A stretch of DNA of 64,000 bases from an uncultured bacterium (GTDB taxonomy: Bacteria > Bacteroidota > Ignavibacteria > Kapaibacteriales > UBA4661): contig CALCNX010000035.1 of NCBI GenBank assembly GCA_937899715.1, forward strand, positions 59,561-123,560, given 5' to 3'. The notes under the pieces are model-generated. The model saw nothing but the letters and a program-made list of their open reading frames with translations, did no database searches and was not told where the DNA came from. Below are positions 54,101 to 62,759 of the stretch, one piece after another. The position numbers and the translations under genes are program-made. The first letter of the stretch is position 1, and the number at the start of each line of letters is the position of its first letter.

Positions 54101-54826
54101 TTGAAGCGAAATGTGACCGCGATAACGCAACTTTTAGAGCAATACAGCGCTATTACACCTGATAAGATTACTGCGGATGCTCTGCCTCAAATACAACAGC
54201 AACTCCGCGAAATTGCGGACTACAAAGACGATATTCAGATGGAGACACGGCTCAAGCAAATTGACGACCTCATCGGAAACATCGGCGTTGGGGCGGAGCG
54301 GATTTCAGAAATTGTCAAGAGCCTGCGCACACTCTATCGTCCCGAAGAAGAAGCACTTAAAACTGCATCCGTCCATGAAGGGATTGATGCAACGATAAAA
54401 TTACTCTACAACCAATCGAAATATCACCATATTGCGATTCAAAAAGATTATAGCGCGGACGTGCCGGATATTCTTTGCTATCCGGGTCCGATGAATCAAG
54501 TCTTTATGAACATTCTGCACAATGCCATTCAAGCTATTGACGAGAAAGGCGAAGTGCGCATCACAACGGCATTACAAGCAAATAATCCGAAAAACGTCGT
54601 TGTCAGTGTGCGCGATACGGGGCGCGGTATGAACGCCGAAACCCTTGAGCACGTCTTTGATGCAGGCTTTACGACCAAAAAAGATGGCATGGGTATTGGT
54701 CTGGCAATCTCAAAAGATATTATCGAACTGAAGCACAAAGGCAGTATTAGCGCCAAAAGCGAGCCGGGCGTCGGCACCGAGTTTACGGTCGTACTGCCAG
54801 TGGACGGTCCGCAGAGTGTTCGGTAA
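51197..54826 (+). CDS. Beta-propeller/Y_Y_Y sensor histidine kinase
   Basis: This is a 1209-residue membrane sensor. A signal peptide (MNFIPRAFLTLAAALCLAA...) is followed by about fourteen Reg_prop repeats of the GFMWFGTEDGLNRYDG type, a Y_Y_Y domain (about 750-835) and a transmembrane helix (about 837-858). A long coiled coil follows, then a dimerisation domain with His953 in VAHEINNP, and an HATPase with NILHNAIQAID, VRDTGRGM and GIGLAISKD. Domain input is the same as in the protein at 23223-26750, but the output is a kinase rather than a PP2C phosphatase. It has no receiver domain; the next gene begins at the base after its stop and supplies one, so the two probably act together. Confidence 0.94.
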   Translation: MNFIPRAFLTLAAALCLAAMPFRLFAQVSPQKEISFERLTVKNGLSQGSVLCILQDKRGFMWFGTEDGLNRYDGHSFKVFRSNPRDTVSLARNYIEALYEDKEGTLWVGTKGGLCRFNRTTETFTTFRADGKSTSLSNAYVTSIVDDARGEYLWVGTYGGGLCRMDKKTGLFTPYRKNLRDAGALQSDIVWRLAADKSGAIWVGTYEGGLYRYMSSSNNFLRFVPDSTSGLTWQGNDIQSLCTDRLGMIWIGTNRSGLWRFEYRPVSRSGTFTHFAHDPANPSTVGSSKIVAVLETRSGALWAATDNGLSQMTNRALDQFRTYRRERAETESLVNDDVLSLYEDKSGTVWVGTRDGISFFNPRTRKFLTYRALPNMVRGLSNNAVWAFAEDKEGKIWIGTEDGLNRMESQPLSGGDGVFEVFRANDVLPNQLGENFISALCTTRDGALWIGTNETGIYALRQTGVYGKANFEHYLSVTGDEHSLASNSISSIVEDKSGRIWIATDGGVSRLDGIEASGKALFTNFRKQGVSPDKALASDKVFAIYEDRAGMMWVGTEQGLTRLDAKSGLTKTYRSENGRLESLSDNSIQAIYEDSKGNLWLATEGGLNTFDRASEKFTVVEPTQEGSDAKLSEVLKGTILTIQEDKSGTLWFSTNQGLLRFHPDKNDFQLYDTRDGLQGTEFITGAALKSKNGTMFFGGTNGFSVFHPDSIRSNSTSLPIVFTSFTKFGKAFSTKYLDTVIAEKQHIILPHSENNFEIRFAVLSFSFASRNRYRYKLEGFDSEWHYADAQQHDARYTNLDPNMYTFRVQACNYDGEWSESGAALTIEITPPFWATWWFRIGAVVLVLGGGVGFVRWRIKAVEERSKILEKLVDQRTKELQDSNEEIKQQFKEIERQNGILDEQAAEIELKNSELQEANHALKDSEEQRMMERAHLSQSEKMASLGRLTNGVAHEINNPVNFISGAVKPLKRNVTAITQLLEQYSAITPDKITADALPQIQQQLREIADYKDDIQMETRLKQIDDLIGNIGVGAERISEIVKSLRTLYRPEEEALKTASVHEGIDATIKLLYNQSKYHHIAIQKDYSADVPDILCYPGPMNQVFMNILHNAIQAIDEKGEVRITTALQANNPKNVVVSVRDTGRGMNAETLEHVFDAGFTTKKDGMGIGLAISKDIIELKHKGSISAKSEPGVGTEFTVVLPVDGPQSVR

Positions 54827-56050
54827 ATGCCTCACAATACTATTTCATCTTCATCAGCAAAACAACTCTCAAACATTTTCAACTCTTTCAGCGATATGAA
54901 AACTTCTAAACCGGTCGTACTTTACGTGGATGACTTGAAAGAACAACTCACGAATTTTAGCGCGAATTTTTTCGATGTGTACAAAGTCCACACAGCCAAT
55001 ACGACGCAGGAAGCACGCGAAATCTTGAAGCAGCACCCCGTCAACGTAATTCTATCGGACTATACCCTCGTGGAAGCGGGCGAAATCACCAATGGCGTTG
55101 ACTTTTTTGAATCCATCATGGGGACGTATCCCAATCCGATTCGGATGCTGATTACGGGGCAGGGCGATAAAGAAGTAGCCGTGAATGCGATTAACAAAGG
55201 GCGCGTGTTTCGGTATATCGAAAAGCCGGTGGATGACGAAGAGTTGAAACTGATTATTGATGGCGCAGCAGCACTGTTCTTTGCGGAGGAGCGTTATCGC
55301 CAGTTGCTTGCAACGCTGGAAGACAAGGTGAAAGAGCGCACCGCACGGTTGATTGAGCTAAACGCTGAAAAAAATGAATTCTTGGGCATCGTTGCACACG
55401 ACCTCAAAAATCCGCTTGCCAATGTGAAAATGTTTACCGACCTGATGCACCGCGAGGTGGAGACTCTTTCCAAAGACGAAATTAAGGAGTACACAGGCGA
55501 TGTACTGTCGGAAACTGACCGTATGTTCACGCTTATCACAAATCTGCTGGACGTAAACAAGATTGAGCGCGGCTTCAAGGCAAATCCAATCAAGTTTGAT
55601 ATTGTGAGTCTGACCGAAGCTATTGTTGACAACTACCGCTCCCGCGCCGAACAAAAAAGTCTCACGCTACACTTTGAGGCAAAAGCGCCGAAAGCAGAAA
55701 TTCATGCCGACGAGGTTGCATCCATGCAAGTCGTGGAAAATATCGTTTCTAATGCTGTCAAATACTCGCCAAACGGGGCAAACAAAAATATCTGGGTTCG
55801 CGTCATCCCGACGGCGACGGCGGTGCGTGTGGAAGTGCAAGACGAAGGACCGGGCTTGTCGGACGCGGATAAAGAAAAACTCTTCGGTCATTTTGCACGG
55901 CTTTCGGCGCAACCAACGGGCGGCGAACATTCGACGGGGCTGGGACTTTCGATTGTTAAAAAAATGATTGAAGCGATGAACGGTAAAATCTGGGTGGAAT
56001 CGGAAAAAGGCAACGGCGCAACCTTTATCGTGGAATTCCCAGCAACCTAG
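54827..56050 (+). CDS. Response-regulator/histidine-kinase hybrid (REC-HisKA-HATPase)
   Basis: The 407-residue soluble hybrid kinase has an N-terminal receiver domain (about residues 28-145) with phosphoacceptor Asp75 in VILSDYTLV and Lys in RYIEKPVDD. A coiled linker follows, then a HisKA domain with His191 in VAHDLKNP and an HATPase with ENIVSNAVKYSP, DEGPGLS and STGLGLSIVKK. The start at 54827 immediately follows the previous stop; an in-frame ATG at 54896 (MKTSKPVVLYVDD) would give a compact receiver and is an equal candidate. Its catalytic half is strongly similar to that of the TPR kinase at 30097-32295. It may receive phosphate from the propeller kinase. Confidence 0.92.
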   Translation: MPHNTISSSSAKQLSNIFNSFSDMKTSKPVVLYVDDLKEQLTNFSANFFDVYKVHTANTTQEAREILKQHPVNVILSDYTLVEAGEITNGVDFFESIMGTYPNPIRMLITGQGDKEVAVNAINKGRVFRYIEKPVDDEELKLIIDGAAALFFAEERYRQLLATLEDKVKERTARLIELNAEKNEFLGIVAHDLKNPLANVKMFTDLMHREVETLSKDEIKEYTGDVLSETDRMFTLITNLLDVNKIERGFKANPIKFDIVSLTEAIVDNYRSRAEQKSLTLHFEAKAPKAEIHADEVASMQVVENIVSNAVKYSPNGANKNIWVRVIPTATAVRVEVQDEGPGLSDADKEKLFGHFARLSAQPTGGEHSTGLGLSIVKKMIEAMNGKIWVESEKGNGATFIVEFPAT

Positions 56051-56133
56051 ATACTTGGTGCTGCTTTGCCATAATACGGACTTGTTTACAAATTTTCAGC
56101 ATTGGGTGGAACACTCTTCTCCAACGCTCACCA

Positions 56134-57933
56134 ATGGATTGCTCCCGCTCTCAAATGGACGCATCATCACAAGATTCGCACGACATACATCTCGCTGAAG
56201 TTCCGTTCCTTGTTGTGGATGTGGAGACAACAGGACCAAGCGGCAGAGAAAATCGCATTACTGAAATAGCGTGTATTGTCGTGCGCGACGGGGAAATTAT
56301 CGAAGAATTTTCGTCGCTTGTCAATCCGCACCAGCATATTCCGACTATGATTGCCCAGATAACGGGTATTTCAAACGGTATGGTCTATAATGCCCCGGAA
56401 ACTGATGAGGTGATGCGCCGTCTGCGACCGCTTTTTTCCCAGCCATACGCGGTCTTTGTAGCACATAATGTTGCGTTCGATTGGTCGTTTGTGTCCAATA
56501 CGTTTGTGCGAAGTAATTTGCCGATTGCCGCCGAAATGCCACGTCTCTGCACCTATAAACTTGCCAAGCGCCTGTTTCCAAAACGTGTCAAACTCAATCT
56601 GGGTGCATTAGCATCATACTTCGATATTTCTATTGCGAATCGTCACCGCGCTCACGGCGATGCCTTTGCCACAGCTCAAGCATTTATCAAAATGCTGGAG
56701 CTTCTTCAGGAGCAATTCAACGTACAGACGCTGGAGGAATTACTGACCTTTCAAAATAAGCGGTTGAGCAATTTCAAAAAAGTTCCCAAGTCTATCCAGA
56801 TGCTGCAAGAGCAGCTCCAAAATCTGCCGGACGAGCCGGGCGTTTATTATTTCCGTGACCAGCACGATACAATTTTGTATATCGGCAAAGCAAAATCGCT
56901 CAAGAACCGTGTCAATTCATACTTTCTGCCTTCGGCGCAGCACACGGGCAAGATTAAAGACCTCGTGCGGCAAGTCCGCGACATTCAGTGGCAGACCACC
57001 GGCACCGAGCTTTCTGCGCTCCTGCTGGAATCGAAAGAGATAAAATCGCACAAACCACAATACAACACTCTCATCAAAAAATATCGCCGCTATCCGTTCC
57101 TGCGTTTGGGTGCTCCTGCACATGGGCAGGCAACGCAGGACATCAACTACAAACGGCTGGATATTCGCTTGGAAATTGACGATGACGGTGCTGAGTATTT
57201 TGGTCCGTTTGGTTCGCGGGGTTCAGCTGAGGCGGTAGTGGATATTATCAATCGCACCTTCGCACTCAGGAAATGTAACGAACCGTTTACGCCGAGCGCG
57301 GATTTTACGCCGTGTTTCTATCATCAAATCAAGCGTTGCCATGCGCCGTGTGCTTTGCTGCAAAGTGCTGAAGAGTATGAACGAGAAACCGACACCGTCC
57401 GCAAATTTCTGAGCGGCGAGCGTATCGGTATTGTGGCGGCACTCAAGACTGCTATGCAGGAGAGTTCGGAGCGTATGGATTTTGAGGAAGCAGGTTTGCT
57501 GCGCAATCGGATGAAGGAATTGGAGCGAATTTTCTTCCGGCAGCGCCAGATTTCCTCATCCATCAACGAAAATAATGTTGTCATTATTGTTCCCACGGAG
57601 GAGCGCGATAAAAAGGTCGAGGTCTTTTTCATTCGGCATGGACGCTTGCATTTTCAGCGCTTGGTGGGCAAAAAACTTCCCGTGAAAGAATTGGAGCGGG
57701 CATTGGAATCCGTTTATTTCGACGGCACAGACGCTCCGCCACATTCGCGCAAGGAAGAAATTGACGAAATTCGTATTATTGCCAGTTGGATTTACCAGCG
57801 CCGCAATGACGGTATTTTTCTTTATATGCACGGCAAAACAGCTACCGATGCACTCGACGAACTTGCCGAACTGCTTTACAAGGCTCTTGCTACGCCACAG
57901 ACATATAGCACCGCTCACGAAGAATTTCCGTAA
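56134..57933 (+). CDS. DEDDh exonuclease fused to UvrC-like GIY-YIG nuclease
   Basis: The 599-residue protein joins a DnaQ-type 3'-5' exonuclease to the N-terminal half of UvrC. The first domain (about 24-195) shows VVDVETTG (Asp29, Glu31), AHNVAFDW and HRAHGDAF, the DEDDh catalytic set. The second (about 230-320) is GIY-YIG, with PGVYYFRD, ILYIGKAKSLKNRV and an Asn/Glu-type end. It continues with four Cys spaced C-x12-C-x7-C-x3-C (KCNEPFTP...HAPC), as in the UvrC iron-sulphur site, and a UVR motif (about 434-466). The C-terminal RNase H-like nuclease and HhH of UvrC are absent. The same fusion occurs in Actinobacteria. A DNA-repair role is likely, but the substrate is unproven. Confidence 0.9.
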   Translation: MDCSRSQMDASSQDSHDIHLAEVPFLVVDVETTGPSGRENRITEIACIVVRDGEIIEEFSSLVNPHQHIPTMIAQITGISNGMVYNAPETDEVMRRLRPLFSQPYAVFVAHNVAFDWSFVSNTFVRSNLPIAAEMPRLCTYKLAKRLFPKRVKLNLGALASYFDISIANRHRAHGDAFATAQAFIKMLELLQEQFNVQTLEELLTFQNKRLSNFKKVPKSIQMLQEQLQNLPDEPGVYYFRDQHDTILYIGKAKSLKNRVNSYFLPSAQHTGKIKDLVRQVRDIQWQTTGTELSALLLESKEIKSHKPQYNTLIKKYRRYPFLRLGAPAHGQATQDINYKRLDIRLEIDDDGAEYFGPFGSRGSAEAVVDIINRTFALRKCNEPFTPSADFTPCFYHQIKRCHAPCALLQSAEEYERETDTVRKFLSGERIGIVAALKTAMQESSERMDFEEAGLLRNRMKELERIFFRQRQISSSINENNVVIIVPTEERDKKVEVFFIRHGRLHFQRLVGKKLPVKELERALESVYFDGTDAPPHSRKEEIDEIRIIASWIYQRRNDGIFLYMHGKTATDALDELAELLYKALATPQTYSTAHEEFP

Positions 57934-58007
57934 GCCCCCATAAAGGCGTTTGTTGGTTGTCGGCTTTTGCTAAACACAGATTTGCTATTATTCACATTCA
58001 CATAACT

Positions 58008-58949
58008 ATGAAATTGTACCAGCGCTTTCAATCGTCTTCCATCACGGCTCTTTTTCTTGTGGGCTTTCTGGTGGTAGCGTGTACGTCCGAAAATTCTGAG
58101 GAAAAGCCTATCAATAATGCGGCAATGAACCGCACCAATCCCTTTACGCTCCCGACGGAGCTGGCGACGCTCAAGACGGACATTCGCCGCATTGACCTGA
58201 GCAGCAGTGGTTATGAAGATGCGCTTGTAACGGTCTATCCGAAAGATTCAATGGGTGCGAGTATTGGATTTGAAGGGCTTCAAATTTTTGAATATGATAC
58301 GACCAAAAAAGCCTTTGCGCCGATTTATCAGGAAAAATTCTACTACGGCAAATCCTTAGATGTCCGTGATGTGGACAATGACGGTACGTCGGAAGTCTGT
58401 ATCAAGACAGACGGCGGTGGTAATAGTGCTGTTGCTAGTATTGGGCTGACGATTCTTAAAAAGCAGCAAGGAAAATATCGCCGTGTGGTGAATTTTGAGG
58501 CAGGCAATCCCGAAATAATTACTCTTGCACGCAAAACGCCATCGGGCAAGGACACCGCCAGAACAGTAACAGCCGTGCTGATGAATGATGAGTATTGGCC
58601 CGACTATCTGCCGCATACTGAAGCCGTTACTGTTGTTGATTCCATCGTCGTACTGGCACAAACTGCGGAAGAGGCAAGTGCACTCCGCATACAATTCTTC
58701 GACGACCATCTGGCAAAAGCACAACAGCGCTATGGAGAAGCAAAAAATGTTTTGAAGGCGAACCGTAGCGAGCAAGCAATCTGGGGCGTGTATAGCGAAG
58801 CCATAGCGGTGCTGCGCTTGATGAGCAAATCTTCGCAGAATTCCGGCACGGCGGCATTTATCAGCACGGAGCGTATGTACTGGCGAGCAATGCTTCCCAA
58901 ACGATTGCAGCAGGCATTGGATGATGTGTTCTCGCGCCGTGAGCCATGA
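58008..58949 (+). CDS. Lipoprotein with calcium-binding-like repeat motif
   Basis: The 313-residue protein has a lipoprotein signal ending LVVAC with the lipidated Cys at residue 25. A later DVDNDGTSEV segment resembles the Asp-rich loop of FG-GAP/VCBS repeats, and flanking strands suggest a partial propeller or VCBS-like fold. I do not recognise the rest; the C-terminal third is helical (QQRYGEAKNVLKANRSEQ). ATG 58008 is chosen because the frame from 57957 has no leader. It follows the exonuclease-UvrC gene by 74 bases and ends at a bidirectional terminator. Confidence 0.6.
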   Translation: MKLYQRFQSSSITALFLVGFLVVACTSENSEEKPINNAAMNRTNPFTLPTELATLKTDIRRIDLSSSGYEDALVTVYPKDSMGASIGFEGLQIFEYDTTKKAFAPIYQEKFYYGKSLDVRDVDNDGTSEVCIKTDGGGNSAVASIGLTILKKQQGKYRRVVNFEAGNPEIITLARKTPSGKDTARTVTAVLMNDEYWPDYLPHTEAVTVVDSIVVLAQTAEEASALRIQFFDDHLAKAQQRYGEAKNVLKANRSEQAIWGVYSEAIAVLRLMSKSSQNSGTAAFISTERMYWRAMLPKRLQQALDDVFSRREP

Positions 58950-58986
58950 AATTAAACTGCATCAAGATAATTTTATCGAAAACAAA

Positions 58987-59026
58987 AAAGCCCCGCTTAA
59001 CAACCAAACAGGTTAAGCGGGGCTTT
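58987..59026. terminator. Bidirectional terminator between lipoprotein and OmpA genes
   Basis: AAAGCCCCGCTTAAC (58987-59001) and GTTAAGCGGGGCTTT (59012-59026) form a perfect 15-bp stem with a 10-base loop. The minus strand continues TTTTTTGTTTT, the plus strand TTTCGTC. It separates convergent genes ending at 58949 and 59075. Confidence 0.92.
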
Positions 59027-59074
59027 CGTCATTAATGGTTATTTATAACTCATCGCTAAAATACTATTCTAGAC

Positions 59075-60412
59075 TTAGTTGTCCGTTGCCGGATTTTTTA
59101 CTTCAATCACAACGGTGCGGCAGTAGAGACGTGCTTCGGGCATTTCATTGTTCTCATAAAGAAGTGGCTTTTGCTTGCCCCTGCCTTCTACCTTAATTTC
59201 TCGAATCACCCCAGCTTTGTCCAGCCCAAGCGCCGCTTGGACAGCCTTTGCACGGTCGGTAGAGATTTTGAGATTTGCCTGCTCCGAGCCGATGATGTCT
59301 GTGTAACCCGTAATCACAACGCTAGATTCTGGTCGCAAGCGCTTTTCCGACTTGATAAATTCTACGATTTTTGCATTTCCTTCCTCCACTTTGGATGAGC
59401 CGAAGGGAAATAGAATCATACTGTAACGGTCTTTTTCTACGTCATTGGCGCGTTCACGCTTTTTCTTTTGAATCGTAATTTGCTGAACCGGCATGGAAAG
59501 GCGCTTTGATTTCAAGTTTGGGAGCGTCGGATAACGAATTTCCAATTCATAGGTCATCGGTACGGTATCAAGGGGAATCGTATTTTTTTCCTTGTTGATT
59601 TTCCAATCAACAACCGGTTTAACGTTACCAGCAGCAGAAATTGGACTACGGAGTGCTTTTGCACGCTGCTTGATAGCAATGCTCCACTGTGCCGGATTTT
59701 CGTCCTTCGGCTGGAGCTTACTGTAAAAGCGAATGATGGGCGGCGTTGCTTCGCGCAGGGTGTCTTGAATAAACACGGGCTGAATCATAGACCATGCACC
59801 AGTGATTTCCACACGGCGATTTTCGGCTTCTGCTTCAAGCGGACTTTCTTTGGATGCACTTGGTTTTTCAGGTAGGTCGCGGCTTTGGAGTACAAGACGC
59901 GCGGGATCTATCTTCCAGATATTTTGGAAATAATCTTTCACCGCCTGTGCGCGGCGCATCGAAAGGTCTTTGTTGCCTTTTTCCGGACCAACGTTTGCAT
60001 TACAACCCGTAATGGTAATGGTTTCCGTTGAATTTTTCAGCCTAAAGCCGATAATATTCAGCACCTCATAGTAAACTTCAAGTGTTTCCAAACCGAAGAG
60101 ACGTTCTGGGCGGAAATTCTCTACTGCTACATCAGTCATCAACTTGTAGCGCTCAGGGATAGTAGCGGAATTATCATCAAAAAAAACGTAGTTCAGAAGC
60201 GGATGGATTTGGCGGCTCAAAAATTCGTCCACGCGAATTTGAACAACCGGTACTTCTACACCGTTTGCTTCCACGCCGAGTGCGCGGATTTTCGGTTTGC
60301 CATCGTCTTCATCTTCATCTTGCGCCCTGAGGAGGGGCGTAACGATAAGAAAGCCGAGCGCCAGAATACAGAAAAGGCGCATGAATCGGCGAGAGAGGTG
60401 ATGTTGTGTCAT
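59075..60412 (-). CDS. Exported protein with two OmpA-like domains
   Basis: The 445-residue protein has a signal peptide (core ILALGFLIVTPLL, end LRAQ) and an acidic N-terminus. It has two OmpA/MotB-like peptidoglycan-binding regions: the first at about residues 75-205 (VFFDDNSATIPERYK, ITGCNANVGPEKGNKDLSMRRAQAV, AENRRVEI) and the second at about 335-440 (ILFPFGSSKVEEGN, VITGYTDIIGSEQANLKISTDRA, CRTVVIEV). The middle (about 210-330) is a beta-rich region without recognised similarity. Two OmpA domains at opposite ends of one chain are unusual; the known family has one at the C-terminus. It probably bridges the outer membrane or periplasm and peptidoglycan. A GGGAG site precedes ATG 60412. Confidence 0.8.
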   Translation of the reverse strand: MTQHHLSRRFMRLFCILALGFLIVTPLLRAQDEDEDDGKPKIRALGVEANGVEVPVVQIRVDEFLSRQIHPLLNYVFFDDNSATIPERYKLMTDVAVENFRPERLFGLETLEVYYEVLNIIGFRLKNSTETITITGCNANVGPEKGNKDLSMRRAQAVKDYFQNIWKIDPARLVLQSRDLPEKPSASKESPLEAEAENRRVEITGAWSMIQPVFIQDTLREATPPIIRFYSKLQPKDENPAQWSIAIKQRAKALRSPISAAGNVKPVVDWKINKEKNTIPLDTVPMTYELEIRYPTLPNLKSKRLSMPVQQITIQKKKRERANDVEKDRYSMILFPFGSSKVEEGNAKIVEFIKSEKRLRPESSVVITGYTDIIGSEQANLKISTDRAKAVQAALGLDKAGVIREIKVEGRGKQKPLLYENNEMPEARLYCRTVVIEVKNPATDN

Positions 60413-60752
60413 GGGTATGCTCCCTGAATAGAGGGGAAAAAACAGGATAAAATAGGTTGTTGCTTGCCTTCAAAGAATACGAAAGGAAGATGAGAAGTTC
60501 GTGAACACGGATTCACGTACTAGTTGCTGTACGAATGATGCACATTCGCTACTCTCCAGCAATCCCACGTGGGAAGCGTTTTTGCGTCAAACCTGCATGA
60601 ATGATACAAAAACGTCCGACAGCCATTGGACGAATACAAAATCGGTAAAAGTTTAAGAACGTCAAAGCCCAACAGAATATTTTTCTGTCGGGCTTTGATT
60701 TATTCTTATCGGTCGAAGCATGGTTTGTGTTTATTGATAACACATTGTATGC
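60413..60752. other. Gap between OmpA-like gene and rpsA
   Basis: This 340-base stretch has no credible gene. It holds the OmpA-like gene's upstream region and, about 55 bases beyond the rpsA stop, a long stem-loop listed separately. A short minus-strand frame (60549-60743) has no leader or similarity. Confidence 0.5.
60662..60698. terminator. Stem-loop downstream of rpsA
   Basis: TCAAAGCCC (60662-60670) pairs with GGGCTTTGA (60690-60698); ACAGAA/TTCTGT extends the stem inward past one A-C mismatch. T-rich sequence follows on the plus side, a looser one on the minus side. It is probably the end of the rpsA transcript. Confidence 0.65.
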
Positions 60753-62543
60753 TTAGTCCGTCAAATTATTTACGCTGAGTTCAGCGACGTAGTTTTCCGC
60801 GCCCGGCACAGGATGGTTCGCATTGTATGCGTCAATCGAAGGCTGGTCTTGGGTTTTGAGGTACTCTACGGCGGAGAGAACGATTTTCTTTGCTTCTTTG
60901 TCGAACTCAATGACGCGGAGCGGCAAGTTTTCATCAACGCGGAAGAAATCAGCGATATTTTTTACGGGTGCGAAGGACAACTGCGATGTTGGGACGAAAC
61001 CGTCAACACCTTGCGGCAATTCGACGATAACACCTTTTTCGATGATGCGCACGATACGACCTTGCGTTTGAACGCCCACGCGGTAGTCTTCGGAGAAGAC
61101 ATCCCACGGATTGTCACGTACTTGCTTGTGTCCAAGCGAGATACGGCGTTGGTCAAGGTCAATTCCCAGAATCACAACATCAATTTCTTCGCCTTTTTTC
61201 ACAAACTCCCCGGGGTGACGAATTTTCTTCGTCCACGACAGGTCGCTAATGTGAACAAGACCATCCACGCCCGGCTCCAATTCGACGAATACGCCGAAGT
61301 TCGTGATGTTGCGCACAGCGCCACGATGCTGGGAGTTGACAGGATATTTTTGGAGAAGTTGCTGCCACGGATCAGGTGTAAGTTGTTTCATACCAAGCGA
61401 CAATTTCTTGCCGTCACGGTCAATGTTGAGGACGACTGCATCAACCATTTGACCCATCGAAACGAACTGCGACGGATGCTTGATGTGCTCTGTCCACGAC
61501 ATTTCGCTGATGTGGATAAGACCTTCGATGCCTTTTTCGATTTCGATAAATGCACCGTAGTCGGTGAGGCTGACCACTTTACCTTGTACTTGAGAGTTCG
61601 GCTCGTATTTTTCGCCGATTGTGTTCCATGGGTGCGGTGTAAGCTGCTTCATGCCAAGCGAGATGCGGCGTTTGTCTGAATCGAAATCCAACACAACGAC
61701 TTTAACTTTTTCGTCGAGTTGAACGATTTCAGACGGATGCGTAACGCGTCCCCACGAAAGGTCGGTGATGTGGACAAGACCGTCCACGCCGCCCAAGTCA
61801 ATAAATACGCCAAAGTCGGCGATAGCTTTGACGTGACCTTCCAGAACGAGACCTTTTTCAAGGCGCTCAAGAACTTCTTGGCGAACACCGGCAATTTGCT
61901 CTTCGAGGAGGACTTTGTGGCTGACGACAACGTTTTCGTTCGGATGATTGATTTTGACAACGCGAACGTCCAGCGTGCGACTAATCCATGCGTCAAAATC
62001 ACGCACGGGCTTCACGTCAATCTGCGAACCGGGCAAGAATGCGTCAATGCCCATAAGGTCAACAACCATACCGCCTTTGATGCGGCGCAGAATTTTCGCT
62101 TGTACAATGTCTTGTGTTTCAAACGCTTTGTTGATGCGTTCCCAAACGCGCATGAAGTCAGCACGGCGGCGCGAAAGCACCATTTTACCATCGGCATCCT
62201 CGATATTCTCAAGGAATACTTCGACTTCATCCCCGATTTTCAATTCTTCGCGGTTGGTAAATTCAGAAAGCGGTACTAAGCCTTCTGACTTAAAGCCAAT
62301 ATCAATAGCAACTTCGCTATTATTAATGGCAACGATACGTCCTTTGATGATTTCATTTTCCGAGATGGTCGAGAGTGTTTTTTCAAACATACTCGTCAGC
62401 ATAGTCGGATCCATCATCTCGAAATCAAAATCGTCATCCATAATGGATGTTACGGAATATCGCTTGTGCATAGCCGTTGGCTTCTTTCCGGCTGCGATTG
62501 CCATTTGTTCGTCGGCAACCGATGACGTTACTTGCTCAGACAT
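60753..62543 (-). CDS. rpsA: Ribosomal protein S1
   Basis: The 596-residue protein has six successive S1 RNA-binding domains with the repeated signatures GFKSEGLVPLSEF, GGVDGLVHITDLSW, KGIEGLIHISEMSW and PGVDGLVHISDLSW and the linker SLGMKQLTPHPWN. It carries an N-terminal extension with a Met/Asp-rich stretch (SIMDDDFDFEMMDPTML). ATG 62543 is supported by GGAGG 5 bases upstream, and the frame to 62591 is not family-like. S1 unfolds mRNA leaders on the 30S subunit. It is divergent from mraY; the shared upstream region holds promoter-like elements for both. Confidence 0.96.
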   Translation of the reverse strand: MSEQVTSSVADEQMAIAAGKKPTAMHKRYSVTSIMDDDFDFEMMDPTMLTSMFEKTLSTISENEIIKGRIVAINNSEVAIDIGFKSEGLVPLSEFTNREELKIGDEVEVFLENIEDADGKMVLSRRRADFMRVWERINKAFETQDIVQAKILRRIKGGMVVDLMGIDAFLPGSQIDVKPVRDFDAWISRTLDVRVVKINHPNENVVVSHKVLLEEQIAGVRQEVLERLEKGLVLEGHVKAIADFGVFIDLGGVDGLVHITDLSWGRVTHPSEIVQLDEKVKVVVLDFDSDKRRISLGMKQLTPHPWNTIGEKYEPNSQVQGKVVSLTDYGAFIEIEKGIEGLIHISEMSWTEHIKHPSQFVSMGQMVDAVVLNIDRDGKKLSLGMKQLTPDPWQQLLQKYPVNSQHRGAVRNITNFGVFVELEPGVDGLVHISDLSWTKKIRHPGEFVKKGEEIDVVILGIDLDQRRISLGHKQVRDNPWDVFSEDYRVGVQTQGRIVRIIEKGVIVELPQGVDGFVPTSQLSFAPVKNIADFFRVDENLPLRVIEFDKEAKKIVLSAVEYLKTQDQPSIDAYNANHPVPGAENYVAELSVNNLTD

Positions 62544-62653
62544 TGAGTCCTCCAAATCGCATTGCTCCTTGGTTTCAACACGCCAAATCACGTGTTTCAG
62601 AAGGTGCGATTTCGTGAAAAATTAGTGATAGAATTGTGAATTGGTAAAGGCTA

Positions 62654-62685
62654 TTAAAATACGATTTTGGGAGGGATTGTGCAAA
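62654..62685 (-). promoter_or_regulatory. Candidate rpsA promoter
   Basis: On the minus strand TTTG (62682-62685), a 20-base spacer and TATTTTAA (62654-62661) roughly fit the Bacteroidota -33/-7 pattern, 111 bases before the rpsA ATG. Confidence 0.35.
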
Positions 62686-62728
62686 TTTTTTTGCCCTCTA
62701 CCGCGTAAATTTGTACTTCCTAAGCATC

Positions 62729-62759
62729 TTGGCAAAATGGGTGTTTGTGCGTATCTTTG
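62729..62759 (+). promoter_or_regulatory. Candidate mraY promoter
   Basis: TTGG (62729-62732), a 19-base spacer and TATCTTTG (62752-62759) match the Bacteroidota consensus TTTG-N19-TAnnTTTG well. The mraY ATG follows about 50 bases later. The same 12-base core recurs upstream of porX. Confidence 0.6.
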
